Positions 1 through 6,742 are shown, counted from the stretch's first letter. The stretch: 6,742 bases of DNA from Bacteroidaceae bacterium (GCA_017383665.1 JAFNWA010000018.1:1-6742); one strand, 5' to 3'. A program made the numbers and translations. The notes: generated by a model from the letters alone, not told the origin.

Positions 1-3000
1 AAGACAGGTTTTATATTGACATCGAACAGTTGCAACATGTCAATGGATATGTTCCTCAATGGTGACAGGACACCGCTTGTATATACCACAGAGATTAATA
101 ACGAGAACCAGAATGTAATCCTTGAAGAGGCCGGTGACGGTTACTTCTATCTTACAGGATTATACAAGGGTACAAAGTTCTATATCAGTGTAAATGGCGA
201 CAAACTCATTGCCTCTACCGACAAGGATGGTGACAACAGTAAGTTCTTATTTACCGTGGCTGCAGGCCCTGCAGGTGACTATTGGGAGAACCAGCAGATA
301 TATGAGGAGAACAAGGAGGCTGCACGCGCCACATTCATTCCTTATGCCTCTACAGATGCAATGAAGGCCGATGTGAATTACAACAAGGCATGGCTTACTC
401 CCGAAAAGGCCGACTACCTGTCGCTCAACGGTACATGGAAATTCAATCTTGTTCCCGAGCCCTCTGTGCGTCCGGGCAAGGAAGATTTCTGGAGTGATGA
501 TGCCGATGTGTCTGCATGGGACAACATTGAGGTGCCATCGTGTTGGGAAATGAAGGGCTACGACCTTCCACTCTATGTCAATGTGGAATATGCTTTCCTC
601 AATAATCCTCCGTATATAAAGAACAAGGTGCCCGGTGTGGGTGACAACCCTGTTGGCTCATACCGTCGCACATTCACCTTGCCGGCAGGTTGGGATGCAA
701 AGAATGTATTCCTCCATTTCGACGGTCTTTACAGTGCAGCTTTCGTGTGGGTGAACGGTGAATATGTAGGTTATACTCAGGGTGGTAACAATGACCACGA
801 GTTTGAGTTGAGTGCCCATGTACGCACAGGCGAGAACAACATCTGTGTGCAGGTGTTCCGTTGGAGCGATGCATCTTACCTCGAGGGGCAGGATATGTTC
901 CACATGAGCGGTATGCACCGTGATGTATATCTCTATGCAACACCAAAGGCTTTTGTGAGCGACCATTATATTACAAGCAAACTCAACTCTACATACAATG
1001 GTGGCAGCATGAATGTTGCGCTTGAGATTGATAACCGCAGCGGCGAGGCTGCAAGCAAGGTTATTGAGGTAGAACTTGTTGCTCCCGATGGTGGTGTAGT
1101 GGCAACAAAGAGCGAGGCTGTGGAGTTGGCAGCCGGTGTCAAGAGCGTGAAGAAGAATATTACATTTGACACTCTTTCATCTCTATTGGCATGGACATCT
1201 GAGACTCCCAACCTCTATACAGTCATTGTGCGTCAAAAGGATGCTGCCGACAACGAGGAGATGGTATTCTCTACAAAGTATGGATTCCGCACCATTGAGA
1301 TAAAGAACGGTGTGGTGCTCATCAATGGTCAGCGTGTATATTTCAAGGGTGTGAATACACAGGATACACATCCGCTTTATGGCCGCACAATGGATGTTGC
1401 CACAATGCTCAAGGATATTGAACTTATGAAGCAGGGCAATGTGAACCTTGTGCGTGCAAGCCACTATCCCCGTGCTGCCAAGATGTACGCGATGTTCGAT
1501 TACTACGGACTTTATGTTATGGACGAGGCCGATGTGGAATGCCACAAGAGCTGGAGCGACAAGAAGGATAATAGTATATCTAATGATCCTACATGGCAAG
1601 CGCAGTATGTAGATCGCACCGTGCGTATGGTCATTCGTGACCGCAACCATCCTTCTGTGGTGTTCTGGTCACTCGGTAACGAGTCGGGTACTGGTGTAAA
1701 CTTCGATGCAACCTATTCGGCAACCAAGGCTCTCGATTCGCGTCCGGTACACTATGAGGGTTACTCAAATGTGAACTCGGCGAAGAATACCGATATGGAT
1801 TCAAAGATGTACCCGAATCTTTCATATACACGCAACCATTGCGACAACAGTATCGGTGGCGAGCCGTTCTTCCTTTGCGAGTATGCCCATGCAATGGGTA
1901 ATGCAGTGGGTAACTTGCAGGATTATTGGGATATTATCGAGGGTAGCAAATATGGTATCGGCGGTTGTATATGGGATTGGGTTGACCAGTCAATCTATGA
2001 CCCACAGGCAATCAAGAGCGGTAATTTGGAGAAGAACGGCTTCCCTCATTTTACCACCGGTTACGACTATCCGGGACCACATCAGGGTAATTTCTGTAAC
2101 AATGGTGTGATTACTGCTGACCGTGCGTGGACTGCAAAACTCACCGAGGTCAAGAAGGTTTATCAGAACGCGAAATTTACTTACAGCAACGGTGTGCTGC
2201 AGATAAAAAACAAACATAATTTCACCAACCTCAGTGACTTTACATTGCGTTATACAGTGCTTTGCAATGGTGTGGTGGTTGAAACAAATACCGTGGCAAT
2301 CCCATCGACAGCTCCGGGTGCGACAGCTGCTGTGCCATTGACTATTGCAACAGCAATGGAGCAGGGCAGTGAGTATGCACTTAATGTGGAACTGCTCAAG
2401 AATGAAGCCGAGGATTGGTGCGAGGCCGGTTATCCAATGGCAAGCGAACAGTTTGTATTGCAGTCACGCAGTGTATTGCAGACAGCTGCCCAGGGTGATG
2501 AGGCTTTGACAGTAGAGAAGAGCAACGGCGTTTCTGTATCAAACAGCAGAATCAGTTTCAAGGTAGATGCACAGGGCTTCATTACCGAGTGGATTGCCAA
2601 TGGCGTGCAGGTTGTTGAACCGGGCAAGTATCCGGTTTACAGCAATATCCGCTGGATTGAGAATGAGAGTCCATACGGTGAGCACAAGTTCGGCGACAAT
2701 ACGGCGTCAATCAATTCGGCTACGGTAACAAGTGCGCGCTCAGGCGATGGCAAGACTTGCAACATTACAGTCAATGTGAACCACAACCAGTGCCCATATG
2801 TAATTATATATTCGGTCTATTCAAGTGGAGTTGTGGATATGAAGGTCCTGTACTCTCCAAAGGCTTCGGGCTTGCGCCGCATAGGTCTTGATATGCTGTT
2901 CCCTGCAGGCTATGAGAATGTAGAGTACTATGCAAAAGGTCCATGGGAAAATTATATCGACCGCCAGACAGGTTCTTTCCTTGGCCGTTATACTACGACG

Positions 3001-3597
3001 GTAGATGATATGTTCGAGATGTATCCTCATCCACAGTCACACGGTAACCGCATGGCATTGCGCGACCTTACAATGTGGAACCCTGAAAATGGCAACACAA
3101 TCAAGATTGAGGCTCAGGGAGTGGTGTCATTCTCACTTTCACACTACGACCAGCGTCAGTATCTTACCCCGCAACTTCATCCTTGGGATTTGAAGAAGGA
3201 CGATGTGGTTTATGCGACATTCGACTATATGCAGCGTGGTTTGGGTAATGGAAGCTGTGGTCCGGGCACTGAGAGCCAGTATCATTGTCCTTCATCTCAG
3301 ACATACACACATACATTGCGCGTGAGCACTATAAACGGAGCTGATACCTCTGTTGAGGAGATTGGTGCAAATACTTGCAAGGTTGAATATGACAAGAATG
3401 AGCAGACTATTGTTTGTACAGGTGTTGCAGACGGAGCATGTGTTACTGTATATAACTTGGGTGGCATGTCTCTAGGCAAGGCTGTTGCAAATGGCAACGC
3501 GGCGGTTGTATCGCTCGCCGGTCAGCCACAAGGTGCCTATCTGCTCGTCATTAAGAGCGAAGGCTGTGTGCGTACACACAAGTTTGTTAAATGGTAA
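1..3597 (+). CDS. Exported GH2 beta-galactosidase-like glycoside hydrolase, 5' end missing
   Basis: The frame is open to the left edge, so the true start and any signal peptide lie outside; the TTG at 16 is not a credible start. 1198 residues are visible (codon 1 = bases 1-3). Residues 1-92 are an extra N-terminal domain. From about 93 to 1112 the protein follows LacZ: sugar-binding jelly roll (to about 320), Ig-like domain (321-435), TIM barrel (about 437-725), second Ig-like domain and the LacZ C-terminal beta-sandwich (GPWENYIDR motif near 980). By comparison with remembered E. coli LacZ, the acid/base is E561 (GNESG), the nucleophile E627 (CEYAHAMGN), and the magnesium ligands E513 and H515; H488, W658 and N701 match H391, W568 and N604. 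D201, H357 and W999 of LacZ are not kept, so the substrate may not be plain lactose. A tail from about 1113 resembles type IX secretion sorting domains. Retaining exo-hydrolysis of beta-linked sugars, periplasmic or at the cell surface, is inferred. Confidence 0.93.
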   Translation, partial: KTGFILTSNSCNMSMDMFLNGDRTPLVYTTEINNENQNVILEEAGDGYFYLTGLYKGTKFYISVNGDKLIASTDKDGDNSKFLFTVAAGPAGDYWENQQIYEENKEAARATFIPYASTDAMKADVNYNKAWLTPEKADYLSLNGTWKFNLVPEPSVRPGKEDFWSDDADVSAWDNIEVPSCWEMKGYDLPLYVNVEYAFLNNPPYIKNKVPGVGDNPVGSYRRTFTLPAGWDAKNVFLHFDGLYSAAFVWVNGEYVGYTQGGNNDHEFELSAHVRTGENNICVQVFRWSDASYLEGQDMFHMSGMHRDVYLYATPKAFVSDHYITSKLNSTYNGGSMNVALEIDNRSGEAASKVIEVELVAPDGGVVATKSEAVELAAGVKSVKKNITFDTLSSLLAWTSETPNLYTVIVRQKDAADNEEMVFSTKYGFRTIEIKNGVVLINGQRVYFKGVNTQDTHPLYGRTMDVATMLKDIELMKQGNVNLVRASHYPRAAKMYAMFDYYGLYVMDEADVECHKSWSDKKDNSISNDPTWQAQYVDRTVRMVIRDRNHPSVVFWSLGNESGTGVNFDATYSATKALDSRPVHYEGYSNVNSAKNTDMDSKMYPNLSYTRNHCDNSIGGEPFFLCEYAHAMGNAVGNLQDYWDIIEGSKYGIGGCIWDWVDQSIYDPQAIKSGNLEKNGFPHFTTGYDYPGPHQGNFCNNGVITADRAWTAKLTEVKKVYQNAKFTYSNGVLQIKNKHNFTNLSDFTLRYTVLCNGVVVETNTVAIPSTAPGATAAVPLTIATAMEQGSEYALNVELLKNEAEDWCEAGYPMASEQFVLQSRSVLQTAAQGDEALTVEKSNGVSVSNSRISFKVDAQGFITEWIANGVQVVEPGKYPVYSNIRWIENESPYGEHKFGDNTASINSATVTSARSGDGKTCNITVNVNHNQCPYVIIYSVYSSGVVDMKVLYSPKASGLRRIGLDMLFPAGYENVEYYAKGPWENYIDRQTGSFLGRYTTTVDDMFEMYPHPQSHGNRMALRDLTMWNPENGNTIKIEAQGVVSFSLSHYDQRQYLTPQLHPWDLKKDDVVYATFDYMQRGLGNGSCGPGTESQYHCPSSQTYTHTLRVSTINGADTSVEEIGANTCKVEYDKNEQTIVCTGVADGACVTVYNLGGMSLGKAVANGNAAVVSLAGQPQGAYLLVIKSEGCVRTHKFVKW
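3337..3594 (+). other. C-terminal sorting-domain-like tail of the GH2 enzyme
   Basis: The last 86 or so residues follow the end of the LacZ-like fold. They begin with a short acidic linker (SVEEIG), then show strands spaced as in the Bacteroidetes type A sorting domain: VTVYNLGGMSLGKA, then QGAYLLVIKSEG and a basic end, HKFVKW. In species with a type IX secretion system such tails direct outer-membrane passage and are cut off. Similar tails also occur in gut Bacteroidales proteins whose export route is less clear. Family membership is by eye. Confidence 0.65.
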
Positions 3598-3604
3598 CTA
3601 TTGT

Positions 3605-3653
3605 AACAACAGAAGGGGGGGATGGTTGAACCAGACTCCCTTTCTGTTGTTTT
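3605..3653 (+). terminator. Intrinsic terminator-like hairpin after the GH2 gene
   Basis: It begins 8 bases after the GH2 stop. Arms 3605-3620 and 3636-3651 pair over 16 positions, including two G-U pairs, around a 15-base loop, with T-rich sequence at 3647-3653. A run of seven G (3615-3621) forms the top of the left arm. The DUF4491 start follows only 18 bases later, so the hairpin may act as a partial terminator or as an mRNA 3'-end stabiliser rather than a full stop. Confidence 0.75.
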
Positions 3654-3671
3654 AAAATTAAACTTTATTTT

Positions 3672-3971
3672 ATGGATTTCAATTTCTTGGGAATCATTAT
3701 AGGCGTAGCTACATTTTTGATTATTGGACTGTTTCATCCATTGGTTATAAAGGCAGAGTATTATATGGGTGTGAAGAGCTGGTGGCTATTTCTCTTGCTT
3801 GGTATCCTCTCTGCTATAGCATCATTATTGGTTGTGAATCTTACTATATCAATCCTTTTGGGAGTTGTGGCATTCTCCTCTTTCTGGAGCATCGGTGAGG
3901 TTTTTCAGCAAAAGAAAAGAGTAGAGAAAGGGTGGTTCCCTGCTAATCCCAAGAGAAAGGGGATAGAGTAA
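3672..3971 (+). CDS. DUF4491 family small integral membrane protein
   Basis: The product has 99 residues. Three hydrophobic segments (about 4-26, 37-55 and 57-74) are followed by a positively charged C-terminal stretch (80-99), so it should be an inner-membrane protein. I recognise the DUF4491 pattern: the FHPLVIKAEYY block at 21-31, WW at 37-38, FWSIGE at 71-76, and KKRVEKGWFP at 81-90. The length matches the family and the protein looks complete. Its biochemical role is unknown. ATG at 3672 is the first start in frame and puts the family's N-terminal helix at the very beginning; no Shine-Dalgarno is visible in the A/T-rich leader. It is co-directional with the GH2 gene 74 bases upstream, with a hairpin between them, and convergent with the M23 gene. 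No promoter fitting the Bacteroidetes TTTG/TAnnTTTG pattern is seen in the gap. Confidence 0.92.
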   Translation: MDFNFLGIIIGVATFLIIGLFHPLVIKAEYYMGVKSWWLFLLLGILSAIASLLVVNLTISILLGVVAFSSFWSIGEVFQQKKRVEKGWFPANPKRKGIE

Positions 3972-4021
3972 ATACGATTGTTGCCCCGGACGCATCTCGT
4001 TCTCGGGGCAACAATCGTATT
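3971..4021. terminator. Bidirectional stem-loop between convergent genes
   Basis: Arms 3971-3988 and 4004-4021 form a perfect 18-bp inverted repeat around a 15-base loop. The left arm begins on the last base of the DUF4491 stop codon, and the right arm ends 8 bases before the stop codon of the opposing M23 gene. Its place between two convergent gene ends suggests a shared terminator or RNA 3'-end stabiliser. T runs are weak: the + side has only a late TTATTTT (4030-4036), and the - side has none. Confidence 0.78.
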
Positions 4022-4029
4022 AAATTGGC

Positions 4030-5322
4030 TTATTTTATTGAGTCATTGCTTACAATGTTCGATGCCATGGGGATGTTTGTGAGGCGCGTGACAAGTGAAT
4101 CACTCACGGTTTTGAATGTCTCCTTGTTGGCCTCGCTTATAGGCATCTTGGGCTGTGACTTTAATGTCAACGGGTTAATAGGTGTCCCGTTCTCATAAAC
4201 GCGGAAATCGAGGTGTGGGCCAGTTGAGAGCCCTGTTGAACCTACATAGCCAATGACCTGTTTCTGTTTTACAAAATCTCCCTCCTTCAAGCCTTTTGCA
4301 TATCCCGAAAGGTGCATGTAACTTGTGGTGTATGTGCTGTTATGGCGTATCTTCAGATAGTATCCTGCTCCGTTCTTTTGGTAAGCTTTTTTTATCACCT
4401 TACCGCTACCGATTGCATATACAGGGGTTCCTTTGGGTGCTGCATAATCAACACCATGATGCGCCCTGCGGCGTTTCAAGACAGGGTGCATTCGGCTGTT
4501 CGAGAACTTTGATGATATACGGTAGTAATCGAGTGGGGCTTTAAGGAAAGCTCCCTCGAGACTGTTTCCGTCTGTATTGTAGAATAACATCTCACCCTCC
4601 TGCTCAAACGGTATGGCATATACAAGGTTCTTTGATGCACAGAACGATGCGGCAATAATCTTGTAGTTGTTTAATGGAGTGTTCTCGACATACTCCTGGG
4701 CATAGATGATGCGGAATTCGTCACCTTGTTGAATCCCGAAAAAGTCTATTGACCAACCGAATATATGTGACATTTCAACAGCCAAAAGGGGGGATGCTCC
4801 GCTCTCTTCCATGGCAACCCAAAGTGAAGACTTTACAGTTCCTGCCACCTCACCTTCGCGCCATTCTATAGGTTTGCGCATTCTTGTTGCCGAGTAATCA
4901 TTGGCCAAGTCAAAGGTAATATAGGATTTGGGGCTCTCCTCGTAGATGAAGTATCTTGGGGTTCTTGAACTGTCCTTCTCGCATAGTAAGGCACATGCCT
5001 GTCCGGGGCGTATCTTTCGCACATTGAAAATGGAGTCGGGGCATTGTGTGAACTTGTGAATCTGGTTTGCGTTGAACCCGAATCCATAGAGCAAATCAGA
5101 GATTGTCTGGTTTCTTCTGATTGTGTCATACTTGACTTCGAACTGTTCAATAGGCTGTCCGTATTTCATAACAACCTCTTTGGGTTCTTTCTCGGCCTGT
5201 GCCTCATTGCCGACTACAGCATTTTGTTTATCCGTACTGCCCGAACAACTTGCAAGTTGTGTTGTGAGTGCCAACAAGGCAACTGTGGACAGAGTTTTTA
5301 TTGTACTGAAAATATGTTTCAT
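4030..5322 (-). CDS. M23 family (MepM/LytM-like) murein endopeptidase, lipoprotein
   Basis: The product has 430 residues starting at ATG 5322; the TTG just before it adds one residue and is less likely. Residues 1-26 are a lipoprotein signal: charged start, hydrophobic core TVALLALT, lipobox LASC with Cys26 as the lipidated residue. SGSTDK after the Cys lacks the acidic run typical of Bacteroidetes surface lipoproteins, so a periplasm-facing anchor is inferred. Residues about 61-117 look like an OapA/LysM-type domain and about 123-265 like the second Csd3/MepM domain. The M23 domain covers about 268-390: HxxxD zinc motif H288/D292, YMHL with H337, and PHLDF with H370/D372, where most members have HLH. 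Such enzymes cut peptide cross-links in peptidoglycan during growth or division. All domains are intact. The gene lies 70 bases downstream of the right-hand gene, beyond a strong palindrome. Confidence 0.93.
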   Translation of the reverse strand: MKHIFSTIKTLSTVALLALTTQLASCSGSTDKQNAVVGNEAQAEKEPKEVVMKYGQPIEQFEVKYDTIRRNQTISDLLYGFGFNANQIHKFTQCPDSIFNVRKIRPGQACALLCEKDSSRTPRYFIYEESPKSYITFDLANDYSATRMRKPIEWREGEVAGTVKSSLWVAMEESGASPLLAVEMSHIFGWSIDFFGIQQGDEFRIIYAQEYVENTPLNNYKIIAASFCASKNLVYAIPFEQEGEMLFYNTDGNSLEGAFLKAPLDYYRISSKFSNSRMHPVLKRRRAHHGVDYAAPKGTPVYAIGSGKVIKKAYQKNGAGYYLKIRHNSTYTTSYMHLSGYAKGLKEGDFVKQKQVIGYVGSTGLSTGPHLDFRVYENGTPINPLTLKSQPKMPISEANKETFKTVSDSLVTRLTNIPMASNIVSNDSIK

Positions 5323-5343
5323 CAACCGCGTTTAATCTGTTCT

Positions 5344-5382
5344 AAAAATGTTGAAGGATGCCGCGGCATCCTTCAACATTTT
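5344..5382 (-). terminator. 38-bp perfect palindrome, probable terminator of the right-hand gene
   Basis: Positions 5345-5382 are perfectly self-complementary around GCCGCGGC. As RNA this gives a 17-bp stem with a CGCG loop. On the - strand it lies 10 bases after the stop codon of the right-hand gene and is followed by five T (the stem's last four plus 5344), which fits an intrinsic terminator. The M23 start codon is only 21 bases further on. The + strand has a T run at 5387-5394, but no + strand gene ends here. Confidence 0.78.
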
Positions 5383-5392
5383 GATTATTTTT

Positions 5393-5554
5393 TTACTTTA
5401 TAATCACTTTTGTGCCGTTTATGATGTAAATGCCGCTTGGCAGTGTGCTCATCTTGCCTGCATCTTCGGTCTCCAGAACCTTGATTCCGTTTGTGTTATA
5501 TACAGTCCATTTGTTGTTCTCTTCAACAATATCCTCTATATCTGCAGGCAATCC
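5393..5554 (-). other. C-terminal sorting-domain-like tail of the right-hand protein
   Basis: The last 53 residues carry an acidic linker (IEDIVEENN), then WTVYNTNGIKVLE, a short variable turn, LPSGIYIINGTKVIIK and the stop. The order of VYN-x-NG, P-x-GIYI-x-NG and a basic end is the common C-terminal signature of exported Bacteroidales proteins. It is a shorter version of the tail on the GH2 enzyme at the other end of the window. Confidence 0.65.
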
Positions 5555-6742
5555 ACTATCATTTGTTACAGTGAACTTGAGTGTGATACCTTCAAGGTCG
5601 TTGCCATTACGGTCGATGAAATAGCCTGTTGGGATTTCAAGGATATATGTTCCGTTACCGAGTATTGGCTCACTTGTCTTCAGAGCTAATTGGTCCATTC
5701 CAATCATTTTGTCATCGCTGTTGGTTTGGGTATTTTCAAGGATGTAATTCCAACTGATACCTTCTGCGTATAATCTTGGTTGCAGTTCTCCATCCTCGCT
5801 AACGCTTGTACCAATCTTGCTGAAAGTGAACACAAAATGCGATAGTTCTTCTATTGTTGAATTATTTTCCGGAGTAACACTTAACAACTCTGCAGGTGCT
5901 AAATCCGCTCCCTTGTGAGTATATGAACAGATATTATTTGCCCATTTGTTTATTATAGGCATTGGATAACTCAGGACATCTGGGCTTAAATATATTTTAC
6001 CCGTGATTATCATATCGATCTGAATGTTATCTACAGAATACAATTCATCTTCAATTGTGAATTTCAAGGTATTATTATCAACCTGTGTCAAGTTGTATAT
6101 CTTGTCTATCTCATATGTACGGTCCTCTTTTTGATTTCCTTGCGCTTTTAGACTGAAATTATCAGAAACTGCTATACCGTCACTGCAATATATGGTGAAC
6201 TCTTTCAACCCCTGTACGGTACTTCCGTTCTCTGGAGTAATTATTGCTTGTGGATACTCATACTTCATACAAAGAGTCGGTAGCTCCATGTCTGTTTCTG
6301 CAGTTTCGTAGCAACCGAATATATCGTTGTTTACTGAGTAATAAACAGTGCGGTTTCCGTTTTTGATTGTTGCCTTGCCGTCGTTGTCTATTGTCACGCT
6401 CCACACAGCGCCTGCCTCTGGCTTTTCTGCTGCAAAGAAAAGTTCATTGGATGTTCCGTTGCTGTACATATAGCGTCCTGCTGCATCCTGTATTGTATAA
6501 CCGTTATCACTTGCAGTGAATGTGAATGCATTGTATTCGGCAGCCTCGTAGCAGTTTCCGAGTTTCGCGGTTTTTCTGCCACAGAGATATCCGTTTTCTG
6601 TTTTTGGATTCAGTGCATCGGCGATGCTGTCATTTGCAAAGAATGCATATCTGTTGCCGTTTGTGACGGTTGTTGCAGCAGTGTAAAGTTTCTTGGGTGA
6701 AACAATGAATGTGCCTTCTACAATATCACTCTTGTAAACAGA
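5393..6742 (-). CDS. Exported multidomain protein of unknown function, 5' end missing
   Basis: The frame is open to the right edge, so the ATG at 6469 is internal and the true start is outside. 449 residues are visible (codon 1 = 6742-6740). Residues about 10-160 form a region with the GYTIQDAAGRYMY block (about 80-93) and the Cys-Tyr-Glu repeats NCYEAAEYNAF and GCYETAETD. Blocks of this kind occur in Bacteroides/Prevotella exported proteins and suggest a trefoil-like accessory fold. Residues about 165-285 and 286-394 look like two related Ig-like modules, opening with ITPENGSTV and VTPENNSTI; the second ends with a Big_5-like GTYILEIPTGYFIDRNGND. The end (397-449) is a sorting-like tail closing on KVIIK. 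No catalytic motif is visible; an enzymatic domain could lie in the missing N-terminus. A cell-surface or secreted binding or accessory role is inferred. The M23 gene follows after 70 bases. Confidence 0.85.
   Translation of the reverse strand, partial: SVYKSDIVEGTFIVSPKKLYTAATTVTNGNRYAFFANDSIADALNPKTENGYLCGRKTAKLGNCYEAAEYNAFTFTASDNGYTIQDAAGRYMYSNGTSNELFFAAEKPEAGAVWSVTIDNDGKATIKNGNRTVYYSVNNDIFGCYETAETDMELPTLCMKYEYPQAIITPENGSTVQGLKEFTIYCSDGIAVSDNFSLKAQGNQKEDRTYEIDKIYNLTQVDNNTLKFTIEDELYSVDNIQIDMIITGKIYLSPDVLSYPMPIINKWANNICSYTHKGADLAPAELLSVTPENNSTIEELSHFVFTFSKIGTSVSEDGELQPRLYAEGISWNYILENTQTNSDDKMIGMDQLALKTSEPILGNGTYILEIPTGYFIDRNGNDLEGITLKFTVTNDSGLPADIEDIVEENNKWTVYNTNGIKVLETEDAGKMSTLPSGIYIINGTKVIIK
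5561..6250 (-). repeat. Two degenerate Ig-like protein repeats
   Basis: Two stretches of about 110-120 residues start alike: TPENGSTVQGLKEFTIYCSD and TPENNSTIEELSHFVFTFSK. Spacing of P, N, S, T and of the hydrophobic strand residues is the same. Beyond the first 25 residues the likeness is weak, so boundaries (about 5888-6250 and 5561-5887) are approximate. The repeat is at protein level, not a recent DNA duplication. Confidence 0.6.

Noticed and set aside
16..18. TTG at 16 as the start of the GH2 gene
   Set aside because: The same frame is open back to base 1, and no signal peptide follows; the protein clearly continues to the left.
1183..1650. 155-codon open frame antisense to the GH2 gene
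   Set aside because: It lies wholly within the TIM-barrel coding region, its product is His/Leu/Ile-rich without domain features, and it shadows conserved catalytic motifs on the other strand.
4788..4793. Run of six G (six C on the coding strand) inside the M23 gene as a phase-variable tract
   Set aside because: It is short, the frame is intact, and this is an envelope enzyme with no sign of on/off switching.
5323..5325. TTG at 5325 as the start of the M23 gene
   Set aside because: It adds a single residue before an ATG that begins a normal lipoprotein signal sequence (MKHIF).
5044..5689. Overlapping + strand open frames across the M23 and right-hand gene ends
   Set aside because: They run antisense through two well-supported genes and across the palindrome, with no recognisable product.
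6467..6469. ATG at 6469 as the start of the right-hand protein
   Set aside because: The frame stays open from 6470 to the right edge, and the translated extension matches the same domain (KLYTAATTV, YAFFAND, GYTIQD blocks).
1..6742. Polysaccharide utilisation locus, CRISPR, phage or transposon content
   Set aside because: Only one carbohydrate enzyme is seen, with no SusC/SusD, regulator, direct-repeat array, integrase or transposase. A locus could continue beyond the left edge but cannot be claimed.

Overview
The window looks like the chromosome of a gut- or mouth-type Bacteroidales bacterium (Bacteroides/Prevotella relatives). The reasons are protein-based: a large LacZ-like glycoside hydrolase family 2 (GH2) enzyme of the Bacteroidales type, a DUF4491 membrane protein (a family I know mainly from Bacteroidetes), a Bacteroidetes-style lipoprotein M23 peptidase, and two exported proteins ending in short beta-rich tails like the C-terminal sorting domains of this phylum. 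No Shine-Dalgarno sequence stands out before the two visible starts, as is usual in the group. The genus cannot be set from what is seen.

Layout: four genes in two convergent pairs. On the + strand are (1) a GH2 beta-galactosidase-like enzyme cut by the left edge (1-3597) and (2) a 99-residue DUF4491 integral membrane protein (3672-3971). On the - strand, entering from the right edge, are (3) an exported protein of unknown function (6742-5393, start outside the window) with a trefoil-like region, two Ig-like repeats and a sorting-like tail, and (4) a MepM-like M23 murein endopeptidase lipoprotein (5322-4030). The two pairs meet at a perfect 18-bp stem-loop at 3971-4021. Every intergenic gap is under 80 bases and each is filled mostly by one strong hairpin. 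No stretch over 300 bases lacks a gene.

The genes do not form an obvious single pathway. GH2 and the right-hand protein look like exported glycan- or surface-acting proteins; M23 and DUF4491 look like envelope housekeeping genes. There is no SusC/SusD pair, regulator, mobile element, CRISPR array, tRNA or rRNA in view. I find no convincing new system. The points most worth a second look are the altered substrate-site residues of the GH2 enzyme, its extra N-terminal domain, the unassigned right-hand protein, and hairpins sitting only about 20 bases before the next start codon.
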